64,000 bases of DNA from Pyrocephalus nanus (taxonomy: Eukaryota; Chordata; Aves; Passeriformes; Tyrannidae). Below, one piece after another: positions 49,311 to 62,600 of the stretch. The stretch spans positions 836,121 through 900,120 of the forward strand of contig CM076262.1 in assembly GCA_038380795.1 (NCBI GenBank), in the 5' to 3' direction. Position 1 is the first letter of the stretch, and every line of letters begins with the position of its first letter. Both the position numbers and the translations under genes were made by a program. The notes below the pieces were generated by a model. That model was not told the origin of the DNA and did not search any database. It worked only from the letters and a program-made list of their open reading frames with translations.

Positions 49311-52300
49311 AAATTAAAAAAGGGAAGTTTGTTAAACCGTTTAAGTATCATCACCTGAAGTTATAAAGTTTTTTAAAAAATTCAGCATTCCATCCTGTAT
49401 CTCATTCTGCTCTCCTAGCAGAAGCAGGTATAGAGAGTGGAGATACACTTTTAAACTGTACATTTATAAGTTCTACATGCTGACTCATCAGATCTAGTGA
49501 AATTTTTAAACCTTTAACAGCACACAATTCAAGAAAAATGAACTTTTTATTCTCCTCTCTCTCCCTGCTTTCTTCAAGTACAAGTGCCTGGTTTCACAGT
49601 CTACTAAAATGCATTTGTTTTAACATACATAAATAAACATACAGTCACTGTTCAGAAGTTAGCCACCAACCCTCAACTCTTTTGCTGAAATAGCTGTTTC
49701 ACCTTTGTGGAGCCAAGGAAAGTATTGCCCAGCCTTCACCCTCCATTTGAGGAGATACAGATTTGTCACTCAGTCACGTCACAGACACTATCAGTTCCAA
49801 TTCAGAGATGCATGTTCCCCCCTCAATTCTACTTCTTGTGGAGGATTCAGAAAAGACAAAAAAGCTACTGAGTATTGAAAGAAATGGTCTAATTCCTTCT
49901 CAGATTTAAAGGTACCACAGAAAAAATGGAGGCTGGCAGTGAAGACTGACTAGGTCAGGCAAAATGTCTTCAGCTAATAAATTTAAATGGGTTATACCTG
50001 TGACATAAGTGACCACAGTAAGAATTTTCCCCACCACTCCATTCAAACACTGATCAAACAGATTCAAATAAGAAAGAAAATTCTTAATTCTATGCAAAGA
50101 AGCATCAACGTCCATGCTTAATCCTTTTAACAGGAAGCCTTACAGCCATAAATTTTTATCATAAAAGGAAAGTTTACCACAGGAGAAGCTCAAGTTAATG
50201 GAACTATGCCTGTATACAGCAGCCAAGCAGTTGACCTCAATTAACTCTGCAACTTCAAAATATATCTTTATAAAAAACAATTACCATGTAAATACAATTA
50301 CTTCTTACTATCAACAGTAGCTGAGGTCTACTCATGGCAATAATTTCAAAATTATAGACTTCACAAGGATACATTTATATGGTATATTGTTTGCAGTGAC
50401 CAAGTACTTCTGGCAGAAGACAGCTCTTCCCTGTGAGTCAGGCTCCATGGCATCACAAGAAATCTTCTCCTCTTGTTCTGAGCAAAAGTCAAATTAAAGC
50501 CTTGCACTGAAGTGACTAAGTACACTCAAAACAGGTCCAAATAACAATGCTACTCACTCTTTTTTCTCCTTCCATTTTTCCCAAATATCTTATACTCTAA
50601 AATTTATTTTAAAAACAGAGAAAACTTTAGACTTAGAAGTTTCTCTCCAAAGAATTATAACTAACCTTGGCAATACAACACATTTTGTCAAATATATATT
50701 TCTTAAATTATGATTACAGCTTTTCATATTTCATTTTTTCTGGAGGCATGTTGTTTCCAGCTATTCCAAAAGCAACCAGAGCATATGGATGTGAGTGCAT
50801 AGAGTTAAACTCAATACCAGGATATTTTTTTTTTACTTCCATATTGTAAAAAGCAAAGAGAAGACCAGAATTAACAGGTACCAAACACTCTTTACTATTT
50901 TGATTATTTACCAAGCACAGATACTTTCCCACACAATTAGATTCCCAAACTTCATTCTACATGTGATTTGCACTTTATCTCAACCACTGCATCCTGTAAC
51001 TCAGAAAATCTCTTTTATATAAAAATAAACAAATTTAGAGTTTCCTCTGAACTTTATTGTAAAGTAAGATATTTTGAAGTAGTAAAAAAGTACATACAGT
51101 ACATGTCAATTAATTGTCTGGAGTATCTTCAAATATTTCACAAAGGTAAGAATAGAATTTTTTTCCTAGGCTTACAAATTAACATACAAAGAGATCTGGC
51201 AATTTGCTGTATGTCATAAAACAAAACTGAGGAACAGAGAAATAGAACACAGTTTCCATATTCTCAGCCCAGGCCCTGTATATTATTGCATAATTACTAT
51301 GGCTAAAACTATACTGCAAGCAATTTGTGGCTGACAGCAGCCAGACGGTAATTAAAGGATATAAATGAACAATGCAAATCCCACAGTTGAAGTCCCTAAA
51401 AATATCTTTTTGAATCCCTAAAGAAATTTATTTAGGTTTTGTCAAAATTGAAAAGGTAACTAGAGTTTTTGCCTCCATTAAGTATTGAAAGAAGAAGCCT
51501 GTGATAAGGACTTTAAGGTTTAAATATTGATCATAAATTATCTGATTCCGTACTTGGTCTACAATTATCAGGAGTCCCAAAGCAACTATAAATATGTCCC
51601 CCAAATCAATCTTGTACAAATATTTTCTGTTTGTAAAGTGGATATACTTCAAACCCCTCCAAAATCTGCAGATTAAATATTGTACAGATACTCAGACACA
51701 GGCACACCAACTTCCATTCTTCCTGGACCTTTGTTTCACTACAATGATGTCTTACATGATCCTGCTCAAATCTTTTCCTCAGACCTGTCCTTTAGGAGCT
51801 TTATGAATGGATATAAAATGAAGTCATGCTCTTAGCATGTAAAGACTAGATGTAAGGATTCTGGAAGGAGGAAGCTGGCCAGGACACCCCTGAGAGCCAA
51901 CTAACATCAGCTAAAGCAGAAATGAAGAAATCATCTGACCCACTGCATCCTCTGCACTGTGATTCCTGGGCAGTAGCATCTACTGAAGACATTATAAGAA
52001 TAAAAAGAGATGGCCCTTCCCCTTCATCGTGAAAACAATTTTTAAATCATTGTTTATAGTTATGAAAAATGTTTGTTCGTTTCTGCATTTGATGCTACAA
52101 AGGACAGCTTCTTTATGTATTAAGATTATATTATTTCTGAGTGTGTCAACAGAGACAAGGACATTGAAACACGTCAGTGACTTGAGTAAAAATGTGGTCT
52201 TCATTTCCATATGTGTAATCAGGAATATTAGATGTTCAGTGATGCATAGATGATCTTCCAAGGACATGCTAAAACCTTAAGGACAAGACGGTGTGGTGAG

Positions 52301-53590
52301 AGGTAGACTTGGTACCCCCAACATGCCTGATGACCACCGCTTAGATCCAAGCTCAGACACGTGTAACTTCAGAGAGGTTCTTTATCTTTACTCTGGCAAG
52401 ATAACCACGTGCCACAGATCATTATCTACAGTTTGGCAAATTCACCTACAACTGTAAAAGGCGTTTATTTCTACATAGTAATGTAAATATTCCAGATTAC
52501 CTTTATCTCTCAGTCGTGCTTCACATGTCCTTCAACTTTTTTATAAATTCAGTAGCTCACTACTGCAGTTAAGTAAAGATACCTGACCTAGAACATTTTA
52601 AACTAAAAGTACCTAGTTTACCAAGTTCTCCTTAGTTTTATTTCTAGAAATTTAGTTAAGAGACACATAAACCCTCTCAAATAAAGCCCTTAACATGAAG
52701 TGACAGAAGAAAATTCAGTGAAAGCACTACTGAATGTGGTACAATCTCACCCAAAAGGACTTTTTTTTTGTCATTCGTTTCTAAAACTTCAGGAAAAGCA
52801 GGTAGCCAGTCACCAGAGCAGAAACCCTTGACCTATGTGACAACTACAACAGAAATGCGATGTAAACTGTCATTACACAAACTCTCTCTTTGTAAAGATT
52901 TTACACAAAAAGTGCTTAAGCAAGAGGTTTAAGGTTACCTTCACACAGTACATTTATCCTGACTTTTGCTGCAGTTGAATCACTTCAAGTGTGTACATAA
53001 AACATATCCATTTCTGAAACACTACAGTAGGAAGTTTGTTTCCATGGCAACCTAGCAATTGTGGGACACTTTAGAGGGAGGTGGTTTTTTTTTAACAGAT
53101 GGAGAAAAAAATACAGTATCATTCTCAAGCTTAAGCTTCATTTCAGAGTTGTTTACATTAAGCCTTAAAGCAGAAAACTGTGGCAGGATTTTTTGTAATT
53201 TTACATTTTAATCAAACAGTGTAAGGCTTGTTAAAAAAAGCTTAATCACACATGATGAGACTAAGCAGGGCTAGCTATGGCGATCACTCCTTAGTTACTT
53301 TACATGAAATATCTTTAAAAAATAATCTGAAATAAAGACATTTCAAAGCTTAAAATCCATCATTAAGATGTTCCACAATAAATAAAATATATCTATTTTC
53401 ATTTAGCATAGCATTAGTCATCTTATCCAGAAGAGTTAATAGCTTCAAGTGTAGAAGCCTACGAAGAGATTTATAGTACAGAGTCTGAAACAAACCTAGT
53501 CAGAGCAATGCTCCAAGAGTTTCAAGTTAAACACACATCTGTACAAACACATACCTACACAATACCATTCTACAATGCAGTATAGTACTG

Positions 53591-54280
53591 GCCTGGTAGA
53601 AAAGGGGAGAGCAGTGGGTGGTGTCTACCTGGACTTCAGTAAAGTCTTCGACACTGTCTCTTTGATACTGTCCCAGAGAAGCTGATGAAGTACAGCCAGA
53701 ATGAGCAGGTAGTGAGGAGACTGAAAGGCCAGGCCCAAGGGGTGAGGATCAGACAGTGGTGACCAGTGGCAAAAAGTCCAGCTAGAGGCCAGTAGCACTG
53801 TATCCCAGGAGTCAACACTACATACAAGTCTGTTCAACATGGGCAGAGTGTACTCTCAGCAATTTGCTGTACTCATCAGCAGCCTTGCTGCCATCTGGGG
53901 GGACCTGAGCAGGCTGGAGAAATAGGCTGACAGGAATGTTCTGAAATCCATCAAGGGGAATTGCGAAGTCCTGCACCTGGGGAAGAACAACCCCAGACAC
54001 CAGTATATGCAAGGAGTGGGGGGCAACTATCTGGAAAGCTGCTTGGCAGAACAGTACCTGTGGGTTTCAATGGGCAACAAGCTGAACATAAGCCAGCCAC
54101 GTGCCCTTGTGACCAAGAGGGCCAACAGTACCCTGGGCTGCAAAGTACTGCCAGCAAGAGTGGTGATCCTCTATTCAGCACTGGGAGAGTAAAACAGATG
54201 GAACTTTACAGGGCAAGAGACATGAACATATTGGAGAGAAGCCAACCAAGGGTCACAAAGGTGATGAAGTGGCTGCAATG
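53591..54280 (+). mobile_element. CR1 LINE, internal reverse transcriptase fragment
   Basis: This sense CR1 fragment covers the RT domain. The motif A segment reads VYLDFSKVFDTV at about 53623-53658, including its catalytic aspartate. It is followed by scrambled, frameshifted RT sequence. Then come 'gaagtcctgcacctgggg' (about 53966) and 'agccagccacgtgccctt' (about 54092). 'agggccaacagtaccctggg' follows at about 54118. The copy stops before the normal ORF2 end and lacks a CR1 tail, so it was truncated at its 3' side after insertion. Overlapping frames of 60-106 codons here are remnants and not genes. Confidence 0.85.
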
Positions 54281-54500
54281 AAGAGTTGAAGAAAACTTGC
54301 TGCAAAAATGTTGGCAAGCAAGGTGCAGTAAGTTCATGTTTTAACAGCCTTGCATAATTAAATGCTTGTCAACATTCACTGAGCATAAAGCTTTATATGA
54401 CATGTAGTAAAGAAAAAAAAATTAAAAGTCCATTGAAGTCTAACCTATGCTGGCACTTCTTTGCAGAAAGTGGCCAGAGGAAAAAAATTATGACAATTCA
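54281..54500. other. Spacer between two CR1 fragments
   Basis: About 220 bp of AT-rich sequence without recognisable repeat, separating a plus-strand from a minus-strand CR1 fragment. Confidence 0.5.
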
Positions 54501-54501
54501 A

Positions 54502-55190
54502 GTAGAATCATCAACTTGCTTGAGTTGGAAGGGTCCTTCAATATCATCTAGTTCTAACCCCTCCACCATGGGCAGGGATGCCACTCACTAGACCAGGTTC
54601 CTCAAAGCCCCATTCACCTTGGCCTTGAACACTTCCAGGGATGGAGAATCCCCAGTTTCTCTGGGAAACCTGTTCCAGTGCCTCACCGTCCTCCAAGCAA
54701 AGAATTTATTTAAACATACAATCTACCTCTTTCACCCCTTTTAGCCATTCTCCCTTGTCCTATCACTGTCTCCCTGTGTAAAAAGTCATTCTCTGTCTTT
54801 TTTATAAGCTCCCTATAGACAGCCTTCTCTTCTCCATGCCAAACAACCCCAGCTCTTTCTGCCTGTCTTCATAAGAGAGATGCTCCATCCCTCCAACTAT
54901 ATTCATGGCCCTCCTCTGGACCCACTCTAACAGGTCTGCATCTTTTTTATGTTGAGGATCCCAGAGCTGGATGCAGTACCTCAGGAGGAGTCTCACCAGA
55001 GTAGAGAGTAGAGTATCAGAATCACTTCCCTCAGTGCGCTATCCATGCTGTTTTTGATACAGCCCAGGATGCATTTGGCTTTCTGGACTGCAAGCACACA
55101 CTGTTGGCTCATCTCCAGCTTTTCAGCCATGAGAACCCCAAGTCCTTCTCTGTAGGGCTGCTCTGAATGACTTTTTCTCTTGGTCTATAC
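54502..55190 (-). mobile_element. CR1 LINE, 3' third including ORF2 end and tail
   Basis: This antisense copy starts at the inverted tail 'agtagaatcatcaacttgc'. It runs through the 3' UTR ('accaggttcctcaaagcccc'-type sequence) into ORF2. The encoded protein-like words include WVQRRAMNIVGGMEHLSYED near 54865-54924 on the minus strand, the CR1 region downstream of RT. It continues upstream to about 55170-55190, near 'agtccttctctgtagggctg'. Frameshifts and stops break the frame. It lies tail to tail with the CR1 fragment at 53591-54280. Confidence 0.9.
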
Positions 55191-58100
55191 AGGGTAGTAA
55201 TCTTTCTTAAAGGATTTCTTGTGTTTTTGCTGGGGTAAATGGATACTTCAAATATTTAAGTTCTACTATGGTTCTGGAAAGAAAGAAAGCACATATTACT
55301 TTTCTTCTAAAGTAGCTCAAAAATTTAAGACAGCTTCCATGTTTCATAAGAAGCGGTTTATATTATTACATTGAGCACTGTCTACTGTAACAAAATAATT
55401 TTTCTCTGCAAAGAATTTGCAAAAAAAAGAGACTAGTGTTTATTCCTCCATAAGATAAAGGCTCTCTCATAAGTTCCAGAAATATTGGCACAGACTAATA
55501 AACCCAGAAAGGAAAGATCTCTAACAGGGCTCATCTCTATCATAATTCTTCTTTCTAAAATACAAAGACTCTACTTCATTTTGTCAATCATTTGAATCAT
55601 CATAGGCACAAACAACTCCAGTACAAGAGAAATGACAGTACTATATGTACATCGACACACAAGGAATGCTAGACCCATTGGAAAAAAAAAAAATCACTGC
55701 AACTGGTTTTGAAAACTATCACATAGCATTTTATTCTCTGTATGGAGAGAAATGCAGACACAGTTTAATTTTAAAAACAAGTCTCAAAGCTCTTTTTCCA
55801 GGAGTTTTAGAAGCAGTCATTAAAATTAACTGAGAAGCCACAGTATTTTCCTGAGTCTTTGTAGCTCTCAGTAATTATTTCTTTTCACTAACTTTCTTTT
55901 ATCAGTTAAAGTGTTTTTGATTAACATTACATTCATTAATATCAAAAAATCTATTTAAGCAGGGAAGAAATTTTCTTCTAATTACCAAAGAAGCTGCCAA
56001 TTAAATTATAACACTTCATTAAAATTACTTGTTAAAATAATAAATCTACTTGAAGTAACACCAGTAAATTTTTTTCCAAAGATCCAGTTTTTATCATACA
56101 TTTATTTCTATGAATTATTAAAAATAAATCTCAACCATTTATGAAAATAAAGTTACATGGGTTTGTTTCTAGGGTAAAAAGACAACTTCTTCCCCCTATT
56201 TCTCTGGTTTAGGTAAAGTCAAGTATCTTCAGTTGTCTTACTTCAGATTGACATTAAAGAATAATATTCACTCCATTGTGTCCCCTACAAATTCATTTAG
56301 ATTAGCTGAAAATTCTAACAATCTTTTGCATTATGAAACCTGGAAAATTGACCACTTCTCACCACGGTGAGATGGCCCCTGATAAATCTTGTTTTCTCCT
56401 GCATCAGACAGCCTTGCAGTTTGACCACTAAATTCCCACCTAGCCCAGTACAGCAGTTTTCCAGCATTTACACTGCATGACACACAAACCTTAGTCCATA
56501 TAGACATGTAGTAGATTGTCTGGTCAAGTATGCAGTGAATGTTAGTTTAGAATTAATTACGTGGAGTTAATACAAGTGCTTTGATGACATATTCTAAGTA
56601 TTCTCAAGCTCAAGTCCAGAGTTCTCTCATATCATGACTTGGATAGTCTCAGGAATTACCTGGTACAGCCTTAGGCCAGACTATCCACACTGCCATTTGT
56701 CGATGGACAAAACTGAGGTAGCTCTCAAAGTATACTTTACAACAATCCACTCATGTTTTGTGACTGCAGGTACAAAGAACTTAAGACATGTGATCAGTTT
56801 AAGACATACATGTTGGGTGTGGATGAGGGTGGACATCTCTAGGCTGCAACAGAGACCATTATTTCTACTACAATAGAACCTGAAAACCTCAGGACTCAAG
56901 CATTCTGGGTACTAAATATATTTAATGACAGCTTTTAAGCCACCACTTTCCATGTTCTCTGGGAACTCTAAAAACTATTACATGAAAATAATACACTATA
57001 CTTGAGTTAATAATTTGAAAGTTTCCCCATTTTTTAATCAAAGAATATTGCAAATGCTTTTCTTGGTACAAGCAGGTATTAGGAAAAACTGCCTTTGCAG
57101 CTCCTTTCCATTATCTTCCAAACTGGTACCAGGAGGCGCCTGTGGGAACACAGGTACATGAGCACCTCAGCACTTGCCAGCAACCAAAGACTAACAGAAG
57201 CAACAGGAGTCTTTCTGCATTAGACCTGAGCTCTCATACATGTACCAGAGGGGTGAGAGTAGGTGAACAAAAGAAACCCAAACAAGTTAGCACAAGGAGT
57301 TCTGGACAGGCATCTGCCTGTTAATCATCAGTCTGTTCTCACTTCCCCTCCTGCAGCTTCTGCTCAAGATCTTCCACTTTCACAACTCCAAGCTTTGACT
57401 TCCTCAAATCTGTCTCATTGACTTCTTGTCACCAATGCTCTCCACAGTGACCTGCTGCAAGGCACACAGAAAGGACTTGAAGAGGATTGTTGGAAACAAG
57501 GACATAAACTGGGGATTAACCCAGGAAGATGTCACAAAAGGGCTGAGCACACCTGCTTAGCTCAGGCTGCAAGAGGCAGTAGCAGCCCAGGACATCAGCA
57601 ATACACCAAGTGCCTGCACAGAGCACAAACCAGAGCACCTGCATTCTCAGTCAGGCAGTGCCAGCTGGAAAGACTGTTACTTCCTTCTGTAAAAAGGAGG
57701 AAACAATCTCATACCTACTGCCCAGTACTTTATACTAGCTAAAAATGAGGCAGCTGATTAACCACAGACAGCAGGTGACATTCCTTATTTAATTATCTTC
57801 CCACACTCAAGGGCTTAAGCAGACTTTGACAACAGCCAAAGACAGAAAGCTCCCATATAGTCCTTCCTCACAAATCCTGCTTCTGTTGCCCCCAAGTCTT
57901 CTCTCCTCAAATACTTTCCCTGACAACTTAAAGCTCCCACTCCTACATGTCTTCTCTGGCTTCATCTTACCAAATTCAGGGGGGTTTTCCACCATTTTCC
58001 CCTTCTAGTCTGTTCCTGTTTTGTATCTCCAAACTACGTGCAGAGTACAAACAAGTCATAGATGTAGCTAATCAAAAAGTTTCGATGGATGTGAAACACC

Positions 58101-58935
58101 TGAACTTGAACAGTGGGGGCCTTCAAGGTCTCCTATTACTTGATACATCACCATCAGAAATAACTGTTTAATGTTAGAAATAACTGTCAAGTGTTGCTCA
58201 ATACCAACAGGCCTTTTGTGTTGCTATAACTACAGAGAAAACCCTCTAATTTTCAAGTCAGATGGGAAAGCTGACACATTATTCATATAAACCCTTAAGG
58301 ACATAGGGAATCCCAATGGTTTCTGAAACACTGGATAGTGTTGGCACATCAAAACACAAGGAAAATAAGCAATTTAAAAATAAATATTTAAGGCAAACTA
58401 TTACTCTTATAAAAGCAGCTGTTTCTACAGAAGATATATGCATGCTTGAGTCTATAAAGCAAGTTTTCTGGGCTTATTGTAACAAATCTAGAAATACATG
58501 GAAGTATTGTCGTCAGAAAAAATATTCTGGACTTAATCCCAATCCTGCATTATTGATACCACCAAAGTCTTTATATCTAGCAAAAATATAAATAGGAAAT
58601 AGAAGCATTTTATAAATAACTTAGGATAACTGGACATTTTTTAAGAAATTCCAATTTTACCTTGTCCATTTTCCCTTACCTTCTTCTTGCTTCTCTCCCA
58701 GCAGCTGACAAGATTCTATCTAGTCTGATTGACAGAAATGAGTAATCAAAGTTTGGTTTCCTTTAGGTACTATAGATCCATTTGTCATGAAGTCTGCTTT
58801 TGTTAACAAGGTCTTCCTAGGTCTACACTATAAAGAAGATCAAACACTGACCCAAAATAAATGATCTGACAGCATCGTTTTCTTTTTCTTACAGCAAGTA
58901 TACCCAAACACCTCTCATCAACCTCCATTACCCTC
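55191..58935. other. Unannotated unique DNA
   Basis: AT-rich except for a somewhat GC-richer stretch at about 57120-57700, in which I recognise no repeat or exon. Open frames are short; the 91-codon frame at 58316-58591 has no supporting context. Confidence 0.45.
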
Positions 58936-59640
58936 TGTGGTGGGTTGACCCTAGCTGAAGGTCAAGTGCCCACCAAAGCCGCTCTACTGCTCCCCTTCTC
59001 AGCTGGACAGGGGAGAGAAAATAGAACAAATGTCTTGTAGGTCAGGACAAGGGCAGGAAGAGATCACTCACTGATTACTGTCATGGGCAAAACAGACTTG
59101 ACAAGGGGAAAAACTAATTTAATTACCAATCAAATCAGAGTAGGATAATGAAAAATAAAACAAATCTTAATAATACCCTCATCCCAATCTTCCCAAGCCC
59201 AATTTCACTTCTAATATTCTTTATCTAGCCTCTCCAGCAGCTCAGGGGACTGGTAACGAGGGCTGCAGTCAGTTACCCAACATTGTCTCTGCTGCTCCTT
59301 CCTCCTCAGCCAGGAGAACTCTTCACACACTTCCTCTGTTCCAGAATGGGATCCCTCCCATGAGAGACAGCCCTTCACAAACTTCTCTAACATGAGTCCT
59401 TCCCACAGGCTGCAGCTCTCCACAAACTGCTCCAGCCTGGGTCCAAAGGGTGCAGTCCTTCAGGAACAGACTCCTCCACCACGGGTCCCCTGCAGGATCA
59501 CAAGTCCTGTCAGAAAACCTGCTCCAGCATAGACTCCTCTCTCCTGGCTGACATTGGATCTGTCCAACACAGGGGAAACTTCTGGCAGTTTCTCAACAAG
59601 CCCCCTTGCTATGAGAACCTGATCATACAACCACAATCCA
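58936..59640 (+). mobile_element. Solo ERV LTR, same family as the 39-kb copy
   Basis: This sense-orientation avian ERV LTR of about 700 bp starts TGTGGTGGGTTGACCC at 58936. Family landmarks follow in order: 'gtgcccaccaaagccgctct', 'ctggacaggggagagaaaat', 'agagatcactcactgattac', 'gggcaaaacagactt' and 'aatcagagtaggataatg'. The central part (about 59320-59540) consists of degenerate repeats of a 'ctccagcctgggtcc..gggtgcagtccttca' type unit. It ends near 'tttctcaacaagccccctt' and 'caaccacaatcca'. The 3' end is approximate and no target-site duplication was confirmed. No retroviral coding sequence flanks it. The minus-strand 68-70-codon frames inside are not genes. Confidence 0.82.
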
Positions 59641-62600
59641 CTCCCACCCCATCTCCCCCCCAGCATTCACACTGAATACAATTTCTCACAGCAAAATTCA
59701 TTCATGCATTTAAGGCTCTACCAGGGACAACAGCTTGAGAACCCAGACCATTCTCACTCTGGACTACACAAAAATTATCAATAGTATTATTTAGTATGTT
59801 CACATCACGTTTAATGTGGCATAATAAAGTCAGCTGTCAAACCTATAGCACGGGATTAGTTTCAGTCTTTCTCCAGTGTCAGTGTCTGGAGAATAGCAAA
59901 GACAATATTTACTCTGTTTCTTCTTTCAATACCCTAATACGGTAGGGCATGCAAATGGTCAGTTCTCAACCCAACTGTTACTACACCTGATTGGTTTTGA
60001 CATTGATAGCATCTCTTGTCCAAATGCCTAAGACTGAAAAGGTTAAAAGAAAATTGTACGTGGCATCACAGAATTTCCAGTTTTATGCATTTATTTTGAA
60101 AAATAAGGCCTTAAATTTAGCCACAAAACATAAGCGGGCTTTATGCTGATCACTTACAGTGATCACTTTGAAAACAAAACACTGGTTTTCCTCATCACCT
60201 TTTTAAACTCTTCCTAGCAGATACGTGTCAAAATCTATCCAGGCTAAAGCCTGGGTATGCTGAGTACACAGTCAGTTCAAAAAGAAAGTAAGTAAATCTC
60301 TGGAGAGCTTGGATGCTCTAACAATGCTCTCTTTAGGACACTTCAAGAGAAGCTGTTATTTGTTATCTTAATCCAGATACTGATACTTCAAACTTGCAGT
60401 TGCACATTGCTGGCATATAGCAATCCACTATTTGTCTGTATAGCATTGCAAATAAATAAACAAAACAAAAAGAACCTCAATTTGACACACAAAAAAATAC
60501 CAGCTGACAGCATATGATTTACACAAGACAATAATAGCAAGTGGTTCAAAGAGGTAATGTTTTCCTTAACTGATCTTTATAATATACACTATCTTGCCAC
60601 TTGGCAAGCAAACTCTATAAAAAGGACACAACAACAGAAATCCAAGACAGACATTTATCTCCACACCTAACTCTGAACGCTTCTAAGTAACTAAAGAAAT
60701 TGTTCTCATGTGTATTGTTTAATTGCACTGTCTTTCTCACGTGCTGAAAGCAGAATATGAGATACTAAATGGTAGAAGGTTGGACTGGTTTGTATTTTGG
60801 TTTAGGAATCTTTTGTGAAGTTTTGGTTTGGTTTTCCTTTGTTTTTTTTTTTAACAGACTTCTATCACCTTGCTTTGTGGGCTTGTTCTGTGGTAGATTC
60901 TTTTACAAAGCAGAGGAGGAAAACAAAGAAGTGAGCGAAGAAACACTGTCTTTAAAGTTCATCTTTGGTACCCAAAAGATGGAAATCAAAAGAGAACATA
61001 AATGTTTACTGTAGAAAGCTTAAGAGAGGGAGCTCAAGAATTCCAATTCTGTTAAATAAATTATCAAAACCAGTAAGCTGTGCTTAAAGAATTCATAATA
61101 TTTCTGTTGAAGCCTCTATAGCATGACAACTTAGAGGAAGTTAAGTTTCTTGACAACTTAACACTGACTCACCTTTAACTGGGAGCCTCATGACAGTTCT
61201 CTAGGATGTCAGAGGGACCTCCAGACAGAGTGACAATGCAGCATACTTCTGAACCCGAAGCCTACACAGACCTCATGCAGTCTGCCCAGCATCTCACCGT
61301 GGTGATTGCTCAACAACCATATCCTGATGCCAGATCCCATCACCTTAACACAACAGATACTTCTTCAGATGCTGGAACATGTAGGCTTTCAACCCTCTTA
61401 ATAATAGACTATGTGCTTGACAGGCCAAAGTTCCCACTTCAACACTGCCAAGTCACTAATCTGTCTCACAAGAAATACAGCCAGATCACATCACCACACT
61501 CATCCAGCCAATGCTGCAAGTATGTGCACAGCTGACTATATTTAGATGAGATGCACAGCTTAGTGCCTGCTCGGTCCACTTTCTTCTCCTGCCTAACTGA
61601 CCAACAGAAGACAGTCTAGGTAGTCAAGCTGCCTTTAGAAAAATGCCATTTACTGCAGATATTACAGAATGCAATGGAAACAAACACCAAAATAAAAGTG
61701 ACAAATCTTCAAACATTTGCACAGCTTCTGCATATCTCCCTATTCCATCTTACCTTCTCAGCAAGCCTGTGGGAACAGCAAATGCATACAGTGGTGCTCA
61801 GAGTCTATCAGGTGGTAAAAAGCTGAGACTCTTTGCTATGAGGTGATGGTGACTTACTTCTACACCCCACTTGTGTATATAGATGGCATTGCCATGTAGA
61901 GATGGATGCTGAGCAGCATGATACCACTATGCATTTGCAGACATGCAAAGCCACTTCACAATAACTGGTGCTATCAGCACTCAGTGTAACATGGGTACTG
62001 TCAGGATGGCCTGGAAGTGTGAAATGGCCCCATCAATAGTCCAGCTACATATGGCTTCTCCAGGGCAGTCTTCAGATGCAGCAGAAAAAAGCAGAAGACA
62101 ACTTTTTCCACAACTGATTCATTTTTTTCAAGTACAGAATAAAAACAATCCACTGGCATTCATACTGAAACTAGAAGTAATTTATGATTTTTCTAGTTTA
62201 AAATTTAGTGCCTTTAATGTCCATGTGCACCTAAATCACTGCATCACAGTTGTATCTGTTGACAAAAATAGGACAACTTTTAGAAACCAATAGCAGCATT
62301 TAACACAGCGAAAAGTGGCAGAACAGACATTCATTTTTCCTTTAGTTTCCATCCACCAACCACAGACATAACTCCTGAACTATCTCAGCTATGTCAGAGA
62401 ATACAAGTACACAAGCTTTCAGTCAGCAGCGATAACTTGCTTTTCAGCATGCTGCTTTACAAACCAGGCATTGAAGTCATGTAATTTGGACGTAGTCAAT
62501 GAGCAGATCAGTAGTTGATGTAAAAATGTAACTCATTATGAAGACTTGCCATTCCACACTCCGGCCACACTGGGCTATTAAGGGATTCGTACTCAAAATC

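Larger units (their letters stand above)
41696..53590. other. Unannotated AT-rich unique DNA with weak exon candidates
   Basis: No interspersed repeat is recognised over about 12 kb. It holds A-rich tracts (48475-48498 and 49228-49310) and a 10-bp-arm hairpin at 45956. It also holds minus-strand segments near 43539, 45282 and 49998 with splice-like boundaries, discussed as findings. Confidence 0.45.

Noticed and set aside
51428..51652. Hydrophobic 74-codon minus-strand frame followed by AATAAA
   Set aside because: Hydrophobic residues are what AT-rich chance frames encode, and no good acceptor was found.
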